Part shown: positions 22,068-25,832 of the stretch, one piece after another
Layout: each line of letters starts with the position of its first letter
Numbering within the stretch: the first letter of the stretch is position 1
Source: CAXSEF01 sp964236585
GTDB taxonomy: Bacteria > Pseudomonadota > Alphaproteobacteria > Acetobacterales > Acetobacteraceae
Direction of reading: 5' to 3'
DNA length: 25,832 nt
Assembly: GCA_964236585.1 (NCBI GenBank)
Contig: CAXSFE010000048.1
Span: 1-25,832, forward strand
The notes under the pieces: model-generated
Database searches by the model: none
Seen by the model: the letters and a program-made list of their open reading frames with translations, nothing else
Told to the model about the DNA's origin: nothing
Program-made: the position numbers and the translations under genes

Positions 22068-23057
22068 ATGAAGCCGAGCGACTACCCCCTGGCCCTCTGG
22101 CCGATGGCGGCCTCCGCGAGCGCCGCGGAGACCGACCACCTCATCATCGCCTTCACGGTGCTGACCGTGATGCTGACCGCGCCGATCTTCGTCGGCATTA
22201 CCTGGTTCGCCATCCGCTACCGCAGCGGCAAGAACATCGACCGCACCAACCACGACGAGCGCTCCAACCTCATCGAGCTGGGCTGGATGATCATCCCGTT
22301 CCTGCTCACCCTGTTCTTCTTCGTCTGGGCCGCGCGGCTGTTCGACACCCACAAGCACCCGCCGCCCGGCGCCATGGAGATCAGCGCCGTCGCCAAGCAG
22401 TGGATGTGGAAGTTCCAGCACCCCGGCGGCCAGGCCGAGATCAACGACCTGCACGTGCCGGTCAACCAGCCCGTGCTGATCCGCATGATCAGCCAGGACG
22501 TGATCCACGGCCTCTACCTCCCGGCGCTGCGCATCCAGATGGAGACCCTGCCCGGCCGCTACACAGAGCTGTGGTTCAACGCCAGCCATGCCGGCACCTA
22601 CCGCCTGTTCTGCTCCGAGTACTGCGGCACCGACCACTCCGCGATGGACGGCCTGCTCACCGTGATGGAGCCCGCCGCCTACGAGGACTGGCTCAGCGCC
22701 AACGGCGGCTCGCAGTCCATGGCGGCGGCAGGCGCGCGGCTGTTCAGCGCAGACGGCTGCGCCGGCTGCCATGCCGGCACCGCGACCGTGCGCGCCCCCT
22801 CGCTGGCCGGCCTCTCCGGCTCGCCGGTGCCGCTCGAGGACGGCCGGACCATCGTCGCTGACGACACCTACCTGCGCGACAAGATCCTCAACCCCGACCA
22901 CAACAAGATCGCGGGATACAAGCAGGTGATGCCCAGCTTCAACGGCATCATCCCAGAAGACGACCTGCTCAAGATCGTCGCCTACGTCAAATCCGTCGGC
23001 CAGCCCGGCGGCTCCGCCCAGGGCCGCCAGACGGCCTCCGCCAGCCCAGGGGAATAG
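22068..23057 (+). CDS. coxB: Cytochrome c oxidase subunit II with fused cytochrome c domain (caa3 type)
   Basis: The 329-residue protein has two N-terminal membrane helices (about residues 25-48 and 70-91), then the CuA cupredoxin domain with all ligands: His147, Cys182, Glu184, Cys186, His190 and Met193 (the latter five in CSEYCGTDHSAM). A C-terminal cytochrome c domain has CAGCH at 231-235 and the Met ligand in QVMPSF (Met288). It accepts electrons from ActE or a soluble cytochrome c and passes them to subunit I. The heme c fusion defines the caa3 class. The gene follows a 91-base, C-rich gap, the longest in the operon after actA; CAGGA lies about 10 bases before the ATG. coxA begins 4 bases after its stop. 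Confidence 0.96.
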   Translation: MKPSDYPLALWPMAASASAAETDHLIIAFTVLTVMLTAPIFVGITWFAIRYRSGKNIDRTNHDERSNLIELGWMIIPFLLTLFFFVWAARLFDTHKHPPPGAMEISAVAKQWMWKFQHPGGQAEINDLHVPVNQPVLIRMISQDVIHGLYLPALRIQMETLPGRYTELWFNASHAGTYRLFCSEYCGTDHSAMDGLLTVMEPAAYEDWLSANGGSQSMAAAGARLFSADGCAGCHAGTATVRAPSLAGLSGSPVPLEDGRTIVADDTYLRDKILNPDHNKIAGYKQVMPSFNGIIPEDDLLKIVAYVKSVGQPGGSAQGRQTASASPGE

Positions 23058-23061
23058 AGCG

Positions 23062-24714
23062 ATGAGCCCGTCCGACATTGCCCTGCGCGACGCGACCACC
23101 GCGCGCCCGACGCTGCACCGCCCGCGCGACTACCTCCACGACGAGCACACCATCCGCTCGTGGCTGTTCACCGTCGACCACAAGCGCATCGGGCTGCTCT
23201 ATCTCGCCTCGATCACCGCGTTCTTCCTCCTCGGCGCGATGGCCGCCGCCGCGGTCCGCCTGTCGCTGGTGGTGCCGAACGGCCAGATCCTCTCCAACGA
23301 CACCTACAACAAGATGTTCACCCTGCACGGGGTCATCATGGTGTGGTTCTTCCTGATCCCCTCGATCCCCAACACCTTCGGCAACTTCCTGATCCCGATC
23401 ATGATCGGCGCCAAGGACCTCGCCTTCCCCAAGATCAACCTGCTGAGCTGGTGGGTGTTCATGCTCGGCGCGCTGTTCACCCTGATCGTGCTGGTGATCG
23501 GCGGCGTCGACACGGGCTGGACGTTCTACGCGCCGTTCTCCACCACCTTCTCCAACACCTACGTCGTCCCCGCCCTGATCGGCGTCATCATCGTGGGCTT
23601 CTCCTCGATCCTGTCCGGGCTGAACTTCGTCGTCACCGTGCACACCATGCGCGCTCCCGGCATGACTTGGTTCCGCATGCCGATCTTCGTCTGGGCGATC
23701 TACGCGACCAGCCTGATCTTCCTGCTCGCAACCCCGGTCATCACCGTGGCGCTGCTCCTGCTGGTGATGGAGCGCGCCTTCCACATCGGCGTGTTCGACC
23801 CCGCACTCGGCGGCGACCCGGTGCTGTTCGAGCACCTGTTCTGGTTCTACTCGCACCCCGCGGTCTACATCATGGTGCTGCCCGGCATGGGCGTGATGAG
23901 CGAGCTGGTCTGCGCCTTCTCCCAGAAGAAGCTGTTCGGCTACCGCTTCGTCGCCTACGCGACCATCGGCTTGGCCTCGATCACCTTCTTCGTCTGGGGC
24001 CACCACATGTTCGTCAACGGCGAGAGTGAGACCGCCGCCGTGGTGTTCTCGCTTCTCAGCTTCGCCGTCGCCGTGCCGTCCGCGGTCAAGGTCTACAACT
24101 GGACCGCGACCATCCACAAAGGCGACCTGCGGCTCGACACGCCCATGCTCTACGCCATGGGCTACATCGGCCTGTTCGTGATCGGCGGCCTCACCGGCCT
24201 GTTCCTCGCGAGCCTCGCCATCGACGAGCACCTGCACGACACCTACTTCGTCGTCGCGCACTTCCACTACATCATGGTCGGCGGCACCGTGCTCGCCTTC
24301 ATGGGCGGCCTGCACTTCTGGTGGCCGAAGTTCACCGGGCGCATGTACCCCGAGGCCTGGGGCCGCGTCGGCGCCTTCCTGATCTTCATCGGCTTCAACA
24401 CGACCTTCTTCCCGCAGTTCCTGCTCGGCTACCTCGGCATGCCGCGCCGCTACCACCAGTACGCGCCGGAGTTCCAGCTGCTCAACATCATGAGCTCCGC
24501 CGGCTCCACCATCCTCGCCATCGGCTACCTCTTCCCGCTGGTCTATCTCACCTGGTCGCTGTGGTTCGGCAAGCGCGCGCCCGACAACCCCTGGGGTGCG
24601 AAGGGCCTGGAGTGGACCACCTCCTCGCCGCCGCCCAAGCACAACTTCCTCACCCCGCCCATCGTCGACTTCGAGGCCTACGACTACCCGAACCAGGTCA
24701 ACGAGCGTGGCTGA
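23062..24714 (+). CDS. coxA: Cytochrome c oxidase subunit I (heme-copper oxidase, A2 type)
   Basis: The 550-residue, twelve-helix catalytic subunit reduces oxygen to water and pumps protons. Ligands in place are His89 and His402 (low-spin heme), His400 (high-spin heme), and His265, His314 and His315 (CuB), with the cross-linked Tyr269 in YSHPAVY. The YSHPxV motif at 263-268 in place of the glutamate-containing GHPEVY places it in the A2 subfamily, as in Rhodothermus caa3. The D-channel Asp119 and Asn126 (KDLAFPKIN) and a K-channel Lys343 are present. Its C-terminus overlaps coxC by 8 bases. Confidence 0.97.
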   Translation: MSPSDIALRDATTARPTLHRPRDYLHDEHTIRSWLFTVDHKRIGLLYLASITAFFLLGAMAAAAVRLSLVVPNGQILSNDTYNKMFTLHGVIMVWFFLIPSIPNTFGNFLIPIMIGAKDLAFPKINLLSWWVFMLGALFTLIVLVIGGVDTGWTFYAPFSTTFSNTYVVPALIGVIIVGFSSILSGLNFVVTVHTMRAPGMTWFRMPIFVWAIYATSLIFLLATPVITVALLLLVMERAFHIGVFDPALGGDPVLFEHLFWFYSHPAVYIMVLPGMGVMSELVCAFSQKKLFGYRFVAYATIGLASITFFVWGHHMFVNGESETAAVVFSLLSFAVAVPSAVKVYNWTATIHKGDLRLDTPMLYAMGYIGLFVIGGLTGLFLASLAIDEHLHDTYFVVAHFHYIMVGGTVLAFMGGLHFWWPKFTGRMYPEAWGRVGAFLIFIGFNTTFFPQFLLGYLGMPRRYHQYAPEFQLLNIMSSAGSTILAIGYLFPLVYLTWSLWFGKRAPDNPWGAKGLEWTTSSPPPKHNFLTPPIVDFEAYDYPNQVNERG

Positions 24715-25396
24715 GTCCGAGCGTTTCGAGCCCGGCGACCTCGCCTACGCCGGCCATCCCGGCGTGGGCATCGAGCTGCAGGAGCACTTCACCTCCGTCG
24801 CGCAGCAGAAGCTCTCGTCCGAGCTGGGCATGTGGGCTTGGCTGATCACCGAGCTGCTGCTGTTCTCCGGCCTGCTGGTCACCGCACTCGTCCTGCGCAC
24901 GCTCCACCCGCACTCCGTCGAGGCCGCCGCCCAGCACCTCAAGCTGTGGATCGGCGGCGTCAACACCGTGATCCTCATCACCTCGTCGCTGGTGATGACC
25001 GGCGCCATCGAGATGTCCAAGCTCGGCCGTGCCCGCGATGTCACCCGCTGCCTCCTCGTCACCGGCGCCCTCGGCGTCGGCTTCCTCCTGTTCAAGAGCT
25101 ACGAGTACTACGTCGACTACACCGAGCACATGACGCCCTTCCTCAAGCGCCCCTACGAACTGGCCTCGGACGGCGCCTCGCAGCTGTTCGTCAACCTCTA
25201 CTGGGTCACCACGATCCTGCACTTCGGCCACCTGACCATCGGCATCGGCATCGTCTGGGTCATGGCCTGGCTCGCGAGCCGCCCCGGCTACCTCGCCCGC
25301 CACCAGAACCGCATCGAGATCACCGGCCTCTACTGGCACTTCATCGACCTCGTCTGGCTCATCGTCTACCCGAGCCTCTACCTGGTGAACCGCTGA
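24707..25396 (+). CDS. coxC: Cytochrome c oxidase subunit III
   Basis: The 229-residue protein has five membrane helices, typical of the short bacterial form. SSELGMWAWLITELLLFSGLL carries the conserved glutamates of subunit III; the SYEYYVDY and LHFGHLTIGIG segments follow, and the end is GLYWHFIDLVWLIVYPSLYL, the usual C-terminal signature. The start is the GTG at 24707, which overlaps coxA by 8 bases and gives the normal length; the frame is open further upstream, but that part is low-complexity Arg/Ser/Thr antisense-like sequence. Subunit III stabilises subunit I and its proton uptake. Confidence 0.93.
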   Translation: MAESERFEPGDLAYAGHPGVGIELQEHFTSVAQQKLSSELGMWAWLITELLLFSGLLVTALVLRTLHPHSVEAAAQHLKLWIGGVNTVILITSSLVMTGAIEMSKLGRARDVTRCLLVTGALGVGFLLFKSYEYYVDYTEHMTPFLKRPYELASDGASQLFVNLYWVTTILHFGHLTIGIGIVWVMAWLASRPGYLARHQNRIEITGLYWHFIDLVWLIVYPSLYLVNR

Positions 25397-25710
25397 TGGC
25401 CGCCTTCTCGCCCAGGGCCGCCCTGCGCGACATCGACCCCGAGGTCCGCGCGGTCATGCGCGGCCCGGTCATCACCACCGCCGTCCTGCTCTGCCTGCTG
25501 GCCGCCGAGATCCTGCTGGCGATGACCACGCCGTTCCCCGCCTGCGGCTACGTCGAGCTGGGCATCGCCGCGGTCATGGTCGTCATCGTGCTGACCTTCT
25601 CGATGGAGCTGACCCACGCCCCGCCGCTGGTCCGGCTGTTCTCCATCCTCGGCTTCTTCTGGCTCGCGATCCTGTTCGGCATCACGATGATCGACTACCT
25701 CACGCGCTGA
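25396..25710 (+). CDS. coxD: Cytochrome c oxidase subunit IV (prokaryotic type)
   Basis: The 104-residue protein has three membrane helices (about residues 26-44, 52-70 and 79-100). MELTHAPPLVRLFSILGFFWLAILFG resembles the end of bacterial subunit IV (COX4-pro). The ATG shares one base with the coxC stop (TGATG). It is the last gene of the operon inside the window; a repeat copy follows. The start was chosen by this coupling; the frame itself is open further upstream within coxC. Confidence 0.88.
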   Translation: MAAFSPRAALRDIDPEVRAVMRGPVITTAVLLCLLAAEILLAMTTPFPACGYVELGIAAVMVVIVLTFSMELTHAPPLVRLFSILGFFWLAILFGITMIDYLTR

Positions 25711-25724
25711 GCGCGCTGCGCCAG

Positions 25725-25832
25725 GCAAGCAAGGTTGAGGCTCTGCCTCAAGCTCCGCCAAAGGCAGGGCCTTTGGAATCCAATCCTTAAGTGAGGCCGG
25801 TCCAGGGGCGGCTCGCCCCTGGCGGGTCTGGG
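25725..25832 (+). repeat. Dispersed multi-hairpin repeat, copy H, cut by the window end
   Basis: GCAAGCAAGGTTGAGG opens the copy, followed by TTGAGGCTCTGCCTCAA, CCAAAGGCAGGGCCTTTGG and CAGGGGCGGCTCGCCCCTG; the SL4 hairpin is lost beyond the end. It is the closest relative of the copy inside actE. It follows coxD by 14 bases. Confidence 0.88.

Overview
The window comes from a high-GC, aerobic proteobacterium. The combination of a transaldolase/glucose-6-phosphate isomerase fusion, a short-form 6-phosphogluconate dehydrogenase, an alternative complex III plus caa3 oxidase cluster, and GC-rich hairpin-bearing intergenic repeats suggests an alphaproteobacterium, most likely Acetobacteraceae. The family-level assignment is inference, because no 16S gene or other phylogenetic marker is present.

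Layout. (1) 1-7353 (+) is a pentose-phosphate / 6-phosphogluconate operon: the 3' end of tal-pgi, then gnd, zwf, two tandem HAD phosphatases, pgl, rpiA and gntK. Several junctions are ATGA overlaps; others carry a dispersed hairpin repeat. (2) 7497-8249 (+) is a SAM methyltransferase, and 8394-9455 (-) is a YeiH/UPF0324 membrane protein. (3) 9456-12997 is a gene-poor, partly AT-richer accessory stretch with small or fragmentary ORFs: a 5'-truncated gene remnant, a small membrane-protein candidate, a small conserved-looking protein, a small one-TM protein and a DUF2934 protein. It lies directly against the 3' end of a tRNA-Gly(GCC) gene (12998-13072, -), as expected for an old tRNA-targeted island, but no second att copy is visible. 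(4) 13486-25710 (+) is a tightly coupled respiratory operon: alternative complex III (actA, actB, actC, actD, actE, actF), a two-TM accessory protein, then caa3-type oxidase subunits II, I, III and IV (coxB, coxA, coxC, coxD).

Together, the first operon oxidises glucose-6-phosphate and gluconate to pentose phosphates with production of reduced nicotinamide cofactor. The last operon encodes a quinol-to-oxygen chain (ACIII to CuA/heme c to an A2-type heme-copper oxidase). Key residues of that chain are visible: five CxxCH in ActA, 15 Fe-S cysteines in ActB, the ActC quinol-site His/Asp pair, CuA ligands, heme c and the YSHPxV motif.

The most unusual element is a family of about eight ~100-140 bp intergenic repeats made of up to four consecutive stem-loops, whose stems change sequence between copies while staying paired. 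One copy lies inside the open reading frame of actE, where it seems to encode an arginine/lysine-rich extension in front of the lipoprotein signal peptide. Another supplies the stop codon of gntK, and two copies face each other as a 53-bp inverted repeat ahead of rpiA.
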